Shown: positions 44,079-51,965 of the stretch, piece after piece | Numbering within the stretch: the stretch's first letter is position 1 | Layout of the letters: every line of letters starts with the position of its first letter | NCBI GenBank assembly: GCA_035649275.1 | Contig: DASRJW010000143.1 | Span: forward strand, 1 to 64,000 | Direction of reading: 5' to 3' | DNA length: 64,000 bases | From: Candidatus Krumholzibacteriia bacterium | GTDB taxonomy: Bacteria > Krumholzibacteriota > Krumholzibacteriia > G020349025 | The notes under the pieces: model-generated | What the model was told of the DNA's origin: nothing | Database searches by the model: none | The model's input: the letters and a program-made list of their open reading frames with translations, nothing else | Program-made: the position numbers and the translations under genes

Positions 44079-45407
44079 CTACGGGCACTCCATCTGCACC
44101 GTCAGCTTCGTGCTCCTGCCTTTTTCCCACCCAGCGGCGGAAACGAAACGCACGTGATCGCCGCAACCATCGCGTTCGAAGCGGATCACGTGGTCCGCCG
44201 TCGGGTCGAGGCGCACCTCGAGGGGCGTCTTGCCGACCTCGTGCTCGTCCACGAGCACCTTGGCCCCGCTGGGCTGGCTGTCGAGACGCATGGCGATCGT
44301 CGCCGGAGCGCTCGATCCGGGTTCGAGGAGCACCTGCGACGGCGGATCCGCCGCGGAGGGCAACCCCTGCGCCGTGCTCGGATCCGCGGGCTCGACGACG
44401 TCTCTACCCTTTCCAACCGTGGCGCCGCTCGCCGCGGTGCCTTCGATGGCGGTGCCCACCGCCGCCCCCGTCGCTGCCGGGTTCGCGGCGCTCTGCGCGC
44501 CGACCGACGGCGCCTCGGGAACCGTACTCGTGGCACCGGCCGCTGCCGCCTGTGCCTCCGGGACCGAAGTCGCGGCACTTTGCGTTCCCACGGACGGCGC
44601 CTCGGAGCCGGTCGCCGCGGCGCCGGCCGCGGCGGCCGCTGCCTCTCCTGCGGGCTCGCTGCCGGGCGGCACGACGTCGTTGCCGTGGATGACGATGGAA
44701 GGAGTGTTCGCCTCGCTCGCCGACGGCACATAGGTGGACGAGGTCACGCCCTCCGGTGTGCCACGAAGAATGGTGACCGCCCCCGTCGTGCTCGCGGCGT
44801 CCGCCGTGCCGCCGGTTTCCTCCGGTGCCGCTGCGGCGCTCGCCACCGCGTTGCCGCCTGTTTCGTCGTTCGAGGTCGCGGCCGCCGCCGCGCCCAGCGG
44901 TGCCGCGCTGCCGGCGCGCGACTTGGACGCCGTGGTCATGCGGGTGAAGGTTTCAGCGTCGACGATGCGGAACGACGTCACCGTCCGCGCCGGCACGCCG
45001 CGCCAGTCCTTGGCGAGATCGGCAATGAGGTAGGTGGTGCCGCCGCTGTGCACTTCCACCGGGGCCGGCGTTTCGAGGCGGGCGAGATGTTTCTCCGGGG
45101 CAAAACCGCGGACGCGATACGTCGCATCCACTCGGTACGTCCCGGGCTGCAGATCGATCTCGATCCGCGCATCATCCCACCAGGCGATTTCGACCGCTGG
45201 CTCGATGCGCACGCCATTGACGCTGTATTCGATGGCGCGCGGGTGACCGAGGACGGCGGCGACGAGGTGAGCGGTGTTCGCTCCCTCGGCGAGGGGAGCG
45301 ATGCTGCTCGCGTCCTGCTGGGAAAGAACGGTGGCTGGGGCGCCGCAGCCGGCGAGGAGCAACGCGGCACCGAGGCTTCTCCAAGCGTACGAGGACAAGG
45401 GATTCAT
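44079..45407 (-). CDS. PEGA-domain lipoprotein with long low-complexity linker
   Basis: The ATG at 45407 has GGAG upstream and gives 442 residues. A lipobox LLLAGC predicts acylated Cys21. The N-terminal part (about 30-155) is a beta-rich domain, followed by a 200-residue linker rich in Ala, Thr, Gly, Ser and Pro. Within it the phrase EAPSVGTQSAA recurs with small changes. The C-terminal 70 residues form a PEGA domain (MRLDSQPSGAKVLVDEHEVGKTPLEV), which is common in surface and cell-wall-associated proteins. The linker would let the PEGA domain extend away from the membrane. It is 8 bp upstream of glpD, but the functions do not obviously match. Confidence 0.8.
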   Translation of the reverse strand: MNPLSSYAWRSLGAALLLAGCGAPATVLSQQDASSIAPLAEGANTAHLVAAVLGHPRAIEYSVNGVRIEPAVEIAWWDDARIEIDLQPGTYRVDATYRVRGFAPEKHLARLETPAPVEVHSGGTTYLIADLAKDWRGVPARTVTSFRIVDAETFTRMTTASKSRAGSAAPLGAAAAATSNDETGGNAVASAAAAPEETGGTADAASTTGAVTILRGTPEGVTSSTYVPSASEANTPSIVIHGNDVVPPGSEPAGEAAAAAAGAAATGSEAPSVGTQSAATSVPEAQAAAAGATSTVPEAPSVGAQSAANPAATGAAVGTAIEGTAASGATVGKGRDVVEPADPSTAQGLPSAADPPSQVLLEPGSSAPATIAMRLDSQPSGAKVLVDEHEVGKTPLEVRLDPTADHVIRFERDGCGDHVRFVSAAGWEKGRSTKLTVQMECP

Positions 45408-45666
45408 GATGTGACTCCATGCGGTTCCGCAGAACCGGCTCGGGGCGGCAGGCCACAGCGAAGTGGACCCGCTGGTAAGATCGTGCCTTTCGTGCGGCGG
45501 CGCAATGCACGCAGCTGCCGACGCGCTGTCCGGCACTCACCCGTCCGAGTCCATCCCGCTCTGACCCCAGAATTGTACCGCGTCTGCCACCGTGCTAGCC
45601 TGGCCCGCTCCACCTTGGCCACCTACCGCCGCGCACCCTGCGGTGGACGCCCCACCCCGTCGCCGG

Positions 45667-47715
45667 ATGAGCGCCGTGCCCAAGCCACCACGGACCGAAC
45701 GCCGCCACGATCGGCTGCGCCGGTTCTGGCGCCGGCGCGACGTCCTGGTGGTCCTCTCCCTGCTGCTCCTGGCGCTCCTCCTGCGCCGCCCGTTCCTCCT
45801 CCTCGTCCCCGGAACCATCGTGGCGGTCGCCCTGTTCCGCCCGCTCTACGCCCGCATCCTCGACTCGGTGCGGGCGAAGCTCATGGCTTTCTATTTGTAC
45901 GCGGCGCTCCTGCCGTTCCTCCTGATTCTTTGCGTCCTCCTCTTCGTGGGCTACGTGGTCCTCGGCCACGGTAGCGCCCAGGTGGTCGAGCGCCGGCTCG
46001 AGGCGCTCTCCACCTGGATGGAGCGGCGCGGCGACCAGGCGGAAGCGGCGTACTGGCGGGAACGGGCGGCCGGTACGCCGCCGGAGCGTGCCGCGGTGCG
46101 GGCCCTGCAGACCGCCTTCGCCGCCACGGACTCGGCGGCAACCGCCTGGTGGGTCCTGGGAGCGAACGAGGTACCGCTCGCCTCCGCGGGTGCGGTGGGG
46201 GAGTTCGGGCCGCTCGAGCCGGGCTGGCTGCGGGGGCGGAGCTTCGCCGGACTCGTGGTGGCCGGCTCCCGGCTGGAGCTGCGCTTGCACTCTGTCTTTC
46301 CCGGCTCCGGAGGGCGGCTGCTTCGCCTCGGCGCCGCGCTGCCCCTCACCTCGGAGCTCCTGGCTCGGGAACCCCCCGAGGCGGGCGCGCGAGTGCACGG
46401 CGGCCTGGGCGACCCTGGCCGTCCTCTCGCGGCACCGGCCGGCACCGATTCGAGCCCGATCGCCGCCGGCATCCTCGCCTGGGTCGAGCCGCGCACGACG
46501 GCAGCGGACACGGCGAGCGGCGGCGTCACCGCCTCCCAGCGCCAGATGCTGGAGCGCGTGGCGGCGAAGTCGGCCTTCCCGGCGCTCCTCTGGGACTACC
46601 GCGGCCATCCGGTGGACTGGGTCACCGGTCGCACCGAAGCAAGTGGTCCGCCGATCAGCATCGCCTTCTCCCTCGAGGGCGCCACCCGCGCTCTGCTGCG
46701 CACGAGCTTCGAGACCCTCGGGGCCGTTGCCATCGTGGTGCTCGTGGTGTGCGGCCTCATCGTCCTCCTCCAGCTCGTCGCCACCTTCCGCGGTTTCGCC
46801 TATGCCCGCGCCATCGCCGCCGCCGTCTCCCGCCTCGATGCCGGCGTGCGTGCGCTGCGCGCCGGCAACTTCGGCACCCGCATCCAGCCCAAGGAACGGG
46901 ATCAGCTCGGCCGGCTCGCCCTCGCCTTCAACGACATGTCGCAACAGCTGCAAGCTCTCCTGCAACAGCGGGCGGAGCACGAGAGCGTGGAGCGCGAGCT
47001 CGCCATGGCGCGCAGCGTGCAGCGCCGCTTGTTCCCCGAGTCGCTGCCGCAGGTCCCCTATCTGGAGGCGAGCGGCATCTGTCTGCCGGCGCGCCTGGTG
47101 AGCGGCGACTACTACGATTTCATCCCCTTCGCCGGCGGCACCGACGTGGTCATCGCCGACGTGAGCGGCAAGGGCATGTCGGCGGCGCTGCTCATGGCGA
47201 GCGTGCAGGCCGCGCTGCGGAGCCAGTACCCCCTGGACGGCCAGCCGGCGCCGGATCCCGGCACCATCCTGGCGCGGCTCAACCATCACCTGCATGCCAC
47301 GCTGGAGCCGACGCGCTTCGTCACCCTCTTCCTGCTCCGCATTCTCGAGGATGGCCGCGTCCTCTACGGCAATGCTGGACACAATCCGGCCCTGCTGCTT
47401 CGCGGCGAGCGCGCCGAATGGTTGCAGGCGGGAGGGCTGCTGCTCGGGCCGTTCGCGGCGCCGCGCTTCGAGAGCACCGCCTTGCGCGCGAGCAGCGGCG
47501 ATGTCCTCTGTCTCTACACCGACGGCGTCACCGAGGCGGAGGGGGCGGAAGGAGAGCACTTCGGCGAGGAACGCTTGGCGACCGTGCTGCGGGCCGGCCG
47601 GCACTTGCCGCCGGAGGCATTGCAGGAGTCCATCGTCGGCGCCGTGCGTGCCTGGCAGGGCGAGCAAGAACCCACCGACGATATCACCCTGGTGCTGCTG
47701 CGCCTCAAGCGCTAA
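45667..47715 (+). CDS. Membrane SpoIIE-type protein phosphatase
   Basis: I start at the ATG at 45667 (682 residues); a GTG at 45592 would add 25 residues of unlikely sequence. Two or three membrane helices near the N-terminus (about 25-100) are followed by an extracytoplasmic sensor of about 250 residues, another helix near 365-385, HAMP, and the SpoIIE/PP2C phosphatase domain. Its metal-binding motifs are SGDYYDF and IADVSGKGMSAALL. Such phosphatases remove phosphate from STAS antagonists and release sigma factors or other partners. No STAS or RsbW gene is adjacent, so its substrate is elsewhere. Confidence 0.88.
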   Translation: MSAVPKPPRTERRHDRLRRFWRRRDVLVVLSLLLLALLLRRPFLLLVPGTIVAVALFRPLYARILDSVRAKLMAFYLYAALLPFLLILCVLLFVGYVVLGHGSAQVVERRLEALSTWMERRGDQAEAAYWRERAAGTPPERAAVRALQTAFAATDSAATAWWVLGANEVPLASAGAVGEFGPLEPGWLRGRSFAGLVVAGSRLELRLHSVFPGSGGRLLRLGAALPLTSELLAREPPEAGARVHGGLGDPGRPLAAPAGTDSSPIAAGILAWVEPRTTAADTASGGVTASQRQMLERVAAKSAFPALLWDYRGHPVDWVTGRTEASGPPISIAFSLEGATRALLRTSFETLGAVAIVVLVVCGLIVLLQLVATFRGFAYARAIAAAVSRLDAGVRALRAGNFGTRIQPKERDQLGRLALAFNDMSQQLQALLQQRAEHESVERELAMARSVQRRLFPESLPQVPYLEASGICLPARLVSGDYYDFIPFAGGTDVVIADVSGKGMSAALLMASVQAALRSQYPLDGQPAPDPGTILARLNHHLHATLEPTRFVTLFLLRILEDGRVLYGNAGHNPALLLRGERAEWLQAGGLLLGPFAAPRFESTALRASSGDVLCLYTDGVTEAEGAEGEHFGEERLATVLRAGRHLPPEALQESIVGAVRAWQGEQEPTDDITLVLLRLKR

Positions 47716-47758
47716 GCCAGAAGGCGGGGGCACCCGGCCGCCCTGGCGAAGCGCAAGA

Positions 47759-48001
47759 TCAACGATACAGGAGCCGAAGATTCGTCCAGGAGATCTGTCC
47801 GGGCGGGGAGCTGGACTCGTTCGGCGTGCTCTCCCAGCGGTAGAGGGTGAACCGACCGAAGCTGCCGGGGGTCTTGTCGAGATCCTGCAAGACCACGAAG
47901 CGGACGGGCTCATCACCAGGCCATGGTGGCAGCGTGCCTGCAGCCGAGGGTTTCGACGCGCGCAAATCCCGCCGCGCACTGTGCGTTCTTCGAGCCCAGC
48001 G
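47759..48001 (-). other. Unassigned short reading frame between convergent genes
   Basis: An open frame of 81 codons lies in the 286-bp gap between the SpoIIE gene and the glycosyltransferase. From about codon 33 its sequence (for example VVLQDLDKTPGSFGRFTLYRW, ending TNLRLLYR) has the amino-acid balance of a genuine protein, while the first part looks like noise. There is no ATG and no ribosome binding site; a TTG at 47965 is possible. It could be the tail of a decayed gene or chance. I cannot assign a family. Confidence 0.2.
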
Positions 48002-48793
48002 TCAGACCCCAGCGCCTTCGACTGCACGTCGATTGCGTCCCGCCTCCTGGGCGCACCCGTAGCGCCGCTGCAAGTTCGACGGCGAAACCCCCAAGTGGTA
48101 GAGGGCATAGAGATGCAGGACAAGGAGCTGCTGCCGTACGACGCCGCGGCGCAGGTAGCGCCGAGGTGAAGCGCGGACGCTGCCTCGGGCCCGGCCGAGA
48201 CGGCCGCGGCGCCGCAGCCGCGCCAGGATCTCCACGTCTTCGAAGAGCGGCCAGTTGGGGAAGCCGCCGATGCTTTCGAAGCGTTCACGCCGGACGAAGA
48301 GCGCGGCTTCGCCGAACTCGGTCCAGCGTGTGCGCAGGCGGGAAAGCGCCGAGAGCAGGCGGAGGAGCGGATGGGGAGAACCGTAGTCGATGGCGAAGAC
48401 ACCGGCGTCGTGGCCTCGCTGCAGCACCGCACGCATGGACTCGAAAGCGGCGGGGGGAAGCTCGCAATCGGCGTGCAGGAAGACGAGGGTGCTGCCGCGG
48501 GCGGCGCGGGCGCCAGCGTTCATCTGCACCCCGCGTCCCGGGGCGGAAGCGAGGACACGCGCGCCGGCCCGGCGCGCCAGTGCCGCGGTCCCGTCCTCAC
48601 TGCCGCCATCCACGACCACGACGTCTTCCACCCCGGGGGCGCGACGGACCCGCGCCACGGCGGCGCCGATGCACGCCGCTTCGTTCAGCGCCGGGATGAC
48701 GACGGCGAAGCTCTCCGCCGCCGCACTCGGGGACTCTTCTGTTATCCTGCGTCCGGTTGCCAACGCGCCCTCTCGCCGCGCCACCGCGGACAT
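48002..48793 (-). CDS. Family 2 glycosyltransferase, TIGR04283-like
   Basis: The ATG at 48793 gives 263 residues. The GT-A fold signature is clear: FAVVIPALNEAACI (29-42), the VVVDGGSEDGT acidic strand, GRGVQMNAGARAA and the metal motif FLHADCEL, with the later FGEAALFVRRERFESIGGFP segment. This matches the TIGR04283 (RSAM/selenodomain-associated) type of transferase, which is about 230 residues; the last 30 residues here are an unmatched tail. It has no ribosome binding site, and TATACT ends 5 nt before the ATG. The gene is divergent from trxB. The donor and acceptor sugars are unknown. Confidence 0.82.
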   Translation of the reverse strand: MSAVARREGALATGRRITEESPSAAAESFAVVIPALNEAACIGAAVARVRRAPGVEDVVVVDGGSEDGTAALARRAGARVLASAPGRGVQMNAGARAARGSTLVFLHADCELPPAAFESMRAVLQRGHDAGVFAIDYGSPHPLLRLLSALSRLRTRWTEFGEAALFVRRERFESIGGFPNWPLFEDVEILARLRRRGRLGRARGSVRASPRRYLRRGVVRQQLLVLHLYALYHLGVSPSNLQRRYGCAQEAGRNRRAVEGAGV

Positions 48794-48798
48794 TGGCG

Positions 48799-48804
48799 AG
48801 TATA
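48799..48804 (-). promoter_or_regulatory. -10-like hexamer adjacent to the start codon
   Basis: TATACT (48804-48799 on the minus strand) ends 5 nt before the ATG of the TIGR04283-like gene and there is no Shine-Dalgarno sequence. I found no good -35 at 16-18 nt. It fits a leaderless start. Confidence 0.35.
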
Positions 48805-48862
48805 GGGCAGGGCAGCGAGCGCAGCCGCCAACACCGAGCGGCGACGAAGGAGCGCGCCCAGC

Positions 48863-49801
48863 ATGGATCGCCTCGAGAAGATCCTCATCATCGGCTCCGG
48901 GCCGGCCGGGCTCACGGCGGCGATCTATGCCGCTCGGGCCAACCTCGAGCCGGTCGTCATCGAGGGCATGCAGCCCGGCGGACAGCTCACCATCACCACC
49001 GAAGTCGAAAACTTCCCGGGCTTCAAGGACGGCATCCTCGGACCCCAGCTGATGGAGGAGACGCGGCTGCAAGCCCAGCGCTTCGGCACCCGCTTCGTTT
49101 CCTTCGAAGCGGTGCGCGTCGATCTGTCGCGCCGCCCCTTCACGGTGTGGTCCACGGACGCGAAGCTCGAGGCGCGGACCCTCGTCGTCGCCTCCGGGGC
49201 GAGCGCCAAGCTCCTGGGGCTCAAGTCGGAGCAGGTTCTCATGGGCCACGGGGTCTCGGCCTGCGCGACCTGCGACGGCTTCTTCTTCAAAGGCAAGGAA
49301 GTTGTCGTCGTCGGTGGCGGCGACACCGCCATGGAGGAAGCCAACTTCCTCACCAAGTTCGCCACCCGCGTCACCGTCATCCACCGCCGCGACCGCTTGC
49401 GCGCTTCGAAAATCATGCAGGACCGCGCCGAGCGGAATCCCAAGATCGACTGGCTCTGGAACACCGTGGTCACCGACATCCTGACACCGGAGGACAAGGC
49501 GGTGCGCGCCGTGCGCGTGCGCGATCTCGAGACGGAGAAGGAGCGCGATTTCCCCACCCAAGGCGTGTTCGTGGCCATCGGCCACCAGCCGAATACCCAG
49601 GTCTTCGCCGGCAAGCTGGACATGGACGACGTCGGCTACATCCGGGTGGAGCCCTACAGCACCCGCACCAGCGTGCCTGGTGTCTTCGCTGCCGGCGACG
49701 TGGCCGACAAGATCTATCGCCAGGCGATCACGGCGGCCGGTACCGGGTGCATGGCCGCCATGGATGCCCAGCACTTCTTGGAGGAGCACGGCGAAGCCTG
49801 A
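48863..49801 (+). CDS. trxB: Thioredoxin reductase
   Basis: The 312-residue enzyme is of normal length. FAD-binding [15 protein letters not shown] is at 11-25, the redox-active disulfide CATC has Cys134 and Cys137, and the NADPH-binding motif is [13 protein letters not shown]. It ends with the FAD motif VFAAGDVAD. It uses NADPH to reduce thioredoxin in the cytoplasm and would supply electrons to thiol pathways, including the periplasmic TlpA type through a membrane carrier. The start ATG follows AAGGAG. It is divergent from the glycosyltransferase gene with 69 bp between start codons. Confidence 0.96.
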   Translation: MDRLEKILIIGSGPAGLTAAIYAARANLEPVVIEGMQPGGQLTITTEVENFPGFKDGILGPQLMEETRLQAQRFGTRFVSFEAVRVDLSRRPFTVWSTDAKLEARTLVVASGASAKLLGLKSEQVLMGHGVSACATCDGFFFKGKEVVVVGGGDTAMEEANFLTKFATRVTVIHRRDRLRASKIMQDRAERNPKIDWLWNTVVTDILTPEDKAVRAVRVRDLETEKERDFPTQGVFVAIGHQPNTQVFAGKLDMDDVGYIRVEPYSTRTSVPGVFAAGDVADKIYRQAITAAGTGCMAAMDAQHFLEEHGEA

Positions 49802-49850
49802 GGCGGGGTGCCGGGGAGTTCGGCCCGCGCGCGGGGGACCGCCGTGGGGC

Positions 49851-50171
49851 TCAGGTGCTGTGCTGGCGCGGTGCACCGCGACGGCGCAGCAAGGACGCCA
49901 GGCCGAGCCCGGCGAGAACGAGCAGCACCAGGGGTAGGAGGGGCAGGAGGAGCGCGCCCACGATCACGGCGACTCCGACACCCACCGCTGCCACCAGGAG
50001 GAAGGGCAGGGCGAGGAGGCCGCCGACGAGGGCGAGTGCCACGCCGAGCAGGTGGAATGGCAGCAGCACCAATTCGAGCGCCAAGCGCAGGATGCCGGCG
50101 ATGAGCTTGAGACCCAAGCCGACGGCGCCGAGGGCGAAGAGGGCGAGGGCCCCGAAGAGAAGGATCTCCAC
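49851..50171 (-). CDS. Small hydrophobic membrane protein
   Basis: The GTG at 50171 has GGAGG at 8 nt and gives 106 residues. Almost the whole chain is hydrophobic, with about three membrane helices (for example LLFGALALFALGAVGLGL near the start) and a basic tail LRRRGAPRQ. No motif or family is recognised. It is convergent with trxB (49 bp between stop codons) and divergent from ssb. The long N-terminal extension in the open frame is not supported because it lacks a ribosome binding site. Confidence 0.6.
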   Translation of the reverse strand: MEILLFGALALFALGAVGLGLKLIAGILRLALELVLLPFHLLGVALALVGGLLALPFLLVAAVGVGVAVIVGALLLPLLPLVLLVLAGLGLASLLRRRGAPRQHST

Positions 50172-50318
50172 CGACCTACCTCCAGCACGGAAATACGCGA
50201 GGCCGGCTCTCGAGGTTACGCAGCTATGCCGTGGACAATCGGCGCGCACGTCCGTGACACCGCCGGCGCTCGCCGCTGCGAGAAGGGACGCTGCGTTGGC
50301 GCAAGTCTTGCGGTCCGG

Positions 50319-50347
50319 TTGACGCCCCGGAGAGCGAACACTAGTAT
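50319..50347 (+). promoter_or_regulatory. Sigma-70 promoter of ssb
   Basis: TTGACG (50319-50324) and TAGTAT (50342-50347) are separated by 17 nt and lie about 57 nt before the ssb start. Both are 5/6 matches to the consensus. The resulting leader is about 50 nt and contains the GGAGAGGAGAGGG ribosome binding site. Confidence 0.65.
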
Positions 50348-50404
50348 TCGACATCCCATGGCAGCACCACCCAGGCAGCCAAGGATTCTGGGAGAGGAGA
50401 GGGT

Positions 50405-50845
50405 ATGGCGAGCGTGAACAAGGTCATCCTGCTGGGCAACCTCGGAGCCGACCCGGAGTTGCGGTACACCAACTCGGGGACGGCGGTTGCCAACTTCCGC
50501 ATGGCGACGAACGAACGCTGGAGCGACAAGAACGGCACCGCGCAGGAACGCACGGAATGGCACAACATCGTGGCCTGGGGCAAGCTCGCCGAGATCTGCG
50601 GCAAGTACCTGAAGAAGGGGCGCAGCGTCTACGTCGAGGGTCGGCTGCAGACCCGGAGCTGGGACGATCAAGCCGGGAACAAGCGCTACACCACCGAGGT
50701 GGTGGCGCAAGTGATGCAGATGCTCGGCGGTCGCGGCGGGGACTCTCCGGAAGGCGAGTGGTCCGCTAGGCCGGCGCCGGAAGAGTCGGCCGTGCCGGAC
50801 ATCCCGGTGGGAAGCGCCGCGTCCGACGACGACCTGCCCTTCTGA
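50405..50845 (+). CDS. ssb: Single-stranded DNA-binding protein
   Basis: The 146-residue protein has the OB-fold (1 to about 105, starting [20 protein letters not shown]) with conserved [14 protein letters not shown] and [14 protein letters not shown] segments, then a short flexible linker and the acidic C-terminal tip DDDLPF that docks repair and replication proteins. It forms a tetramer on single-stranded DNA. It is preceded by a good sigma-70 promoter and a strong ribosome binding site, and followed by a large inverted repeat. The gene is not in the usual rpsF-ssb-rpsR operon, so this is probably a second or stand-alone ssb. Confidence 0.96.
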   Translation: MASVNKVILLGNLGADPELRYTNSGTAVANFRMATNERWSDKNGTAQERTEWHNIVAWGKLAEICGKYLKKGRSVYVEGRLQTRSWDDQAGNKRYTTEVVAQVMQMLGGRGGDSPEGEWSARPAPEESAVPDIPVGSAASDDDLPF

Positions 50846-50864
50846 GGCCGCTCCACTCCGGAAG

Positions 50865-50932
50865 ATGCGAGCTCGCCTGGGCGCCGGCTGGTGCAGCTGG
50901 CAGCGCACCAAGGCCCCCAGGTGAGCTCGCAT
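50865..50932. repeat. 17-bp inverted repeat with inner hairpin after ssb
   Basis: ATGCGAGCTCGCCTGGG (50865-50881) and CCCAGGTGAGCTCGCAT (50916-50932) pair at 16 of 17 positions. The 34-nt loop contains a second inverted repeat, TGGTGC (50889-50894) with GCACCA (50905-50910). There is no T-run; it could act as a terminator between ssb and the convergent methyltransferase gene. Confidence 0.6.
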
Positions 50933-51014
50933 GCGACTGGGTCTCCGCCCCGTGACGGTGGCCCCGGTGCTTCGCCGGACCATGCTCTTCCCCGTCACCC
51001 TCCTCGAGGTGCGC

Positions 51015-51740
51015 TCACGACCGCCGGAAGACCAAGATGTTCATCGCCGCGATGCGGTCTCGTTCCTGCAAGCGTAGACCCGCCGGCGCGGCCTCGGCTG
51101 CGTACGAGTCCGGGGCGGCGTAACGCACGAACGGAACCTGGAGGAAATCGCGCGCTCGGGTCATGGCTTCGCGCGCGCTGATCGAGTTTCCCCGCGCGCG
51201 GTAGCGGGCCAGGATGAGGAACGCTGTGGCCCGGAGAAGGAGGGCACGCCAGGGGCTGGCGCTCCAGGATTGGTGCAGGCGGCGCAGGTGCGACTGCAGG
51301 CTCCCGGGAGCATAAACCCCCAGCACGAGCGTTCCGGACGGGGAGAGCAGGCGTGCCATCTCGCACAGCGCCTTCTCCCGCTCCGGCAGATGGTGCAGGA
51401 CCCCGATGCAGAGGATGCGGTCGTAGACGCCATCGGGAAACGGCAGGCGATTCAGATCGGCGCGCACCCGCAAGCCGTAGTCGATGGTGCGCAGCGAGCT
51501 CATGCTAAGGTCCAGGAAGACCGGCGGCGGTTGGTGCCGGCGGAGTGCTCCGTAGAAGAGGGACTGACCGCAGCCGAAATCGCCGACGCGCTGTCCTGGC
51601 TGTACCGCGACCAGGCCAGCGTATTCCGGGTGGCTGCGGCGCGACGGGAAGATGAGGCGCTCGTAGAACTCCGCCACCCGGGCCGCAGTGCGCGCTGCAG
51701 GCTCGACCGGTGCGGCCGGAGTGCTCGCCTGCGGGTCCAT
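51015..51740 (-). CDS. Class I SAM-dependent methyltransferase
   Basis: The ATG at 51740 follows GAGGA and gives 241 residues. SAM-binding motif I is VGDFGCG (52-58), followed by an acidic position in FLDLSMSSL, the motif around ADLNRLPFPDGVYDRILCIGVLHHLP, and the post-motif RLLSPSGTLVLGVY. This is the Methyltransf_11 type, which includes small-molecule and ubiquinone-like methylases. The acceptor is unknown. It is divergent from the carbamoyltransferase gene, with 225 bp between, and all three genes to the right could belong to a sugar or natural-product modification pathway. Confidence 0.8.
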   Translation of the reverse strand: MDPQASTPAAPVEPAARTAARVAEFYERLIFPSRRSHPEYAGLVAVQPGQRVGDFGCGQSLFYGALRRHQPPPVFLDLSMSSLRTIDYGLRVRADLNRLPFPDGVYDRILCIGVLHHLPEREKALCEMARLLSPSGTLVLGVYAPGSLQSHLRRLHQSWSASPWRALLLRATAFLILARYRARGNSISAREAMTRARDFLQVPFVRYAAPDSYAAEAAPAGLRLQERDRIAAMNILVFRRS

Positions 51741-51847
51741 GGGATGTCCTCTGTGGAGAGGAGCCTGCGGCGGTGCGAGCCTCAGGCGTAGCGCCGCGCC
51801 GCCGCTGCAATCCGCTGCACTCTATCACGGCCCCATCGTCGTCCACC

Positions 51848-51877
51848 TTGACTGCTCGGTGGAGGGCCCCTTACCAT
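51848..51877 (+). promoter_or_regulatory. Possible promoter of the carbamoyltransferase gene
   Basis: TTGACT (51848-51853) and TACCAT (51872-51877) are 18 nt apart, about 90 nt before the GTG start. The -35 is a 5/6 match and the -10 is 4/6. Confidence 0.35.
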
Positions 51878-51965
51878 TTCTTTCCGACCCCCCGCCTGTT
51901 CGTCAGCCGATGGGCCGTTGCGTGGCGCACCCCAGAGACCGCAGCGAGAGCCACGGAGTCGGTGC

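Noticed and set aside
45595-48432. A 945-codon minus-strand frame opposite the second SpoIIE phosphatase
   Set aside because: The plus strand has the PP2C metal motifs; the antisense frame does not resemble any protein.
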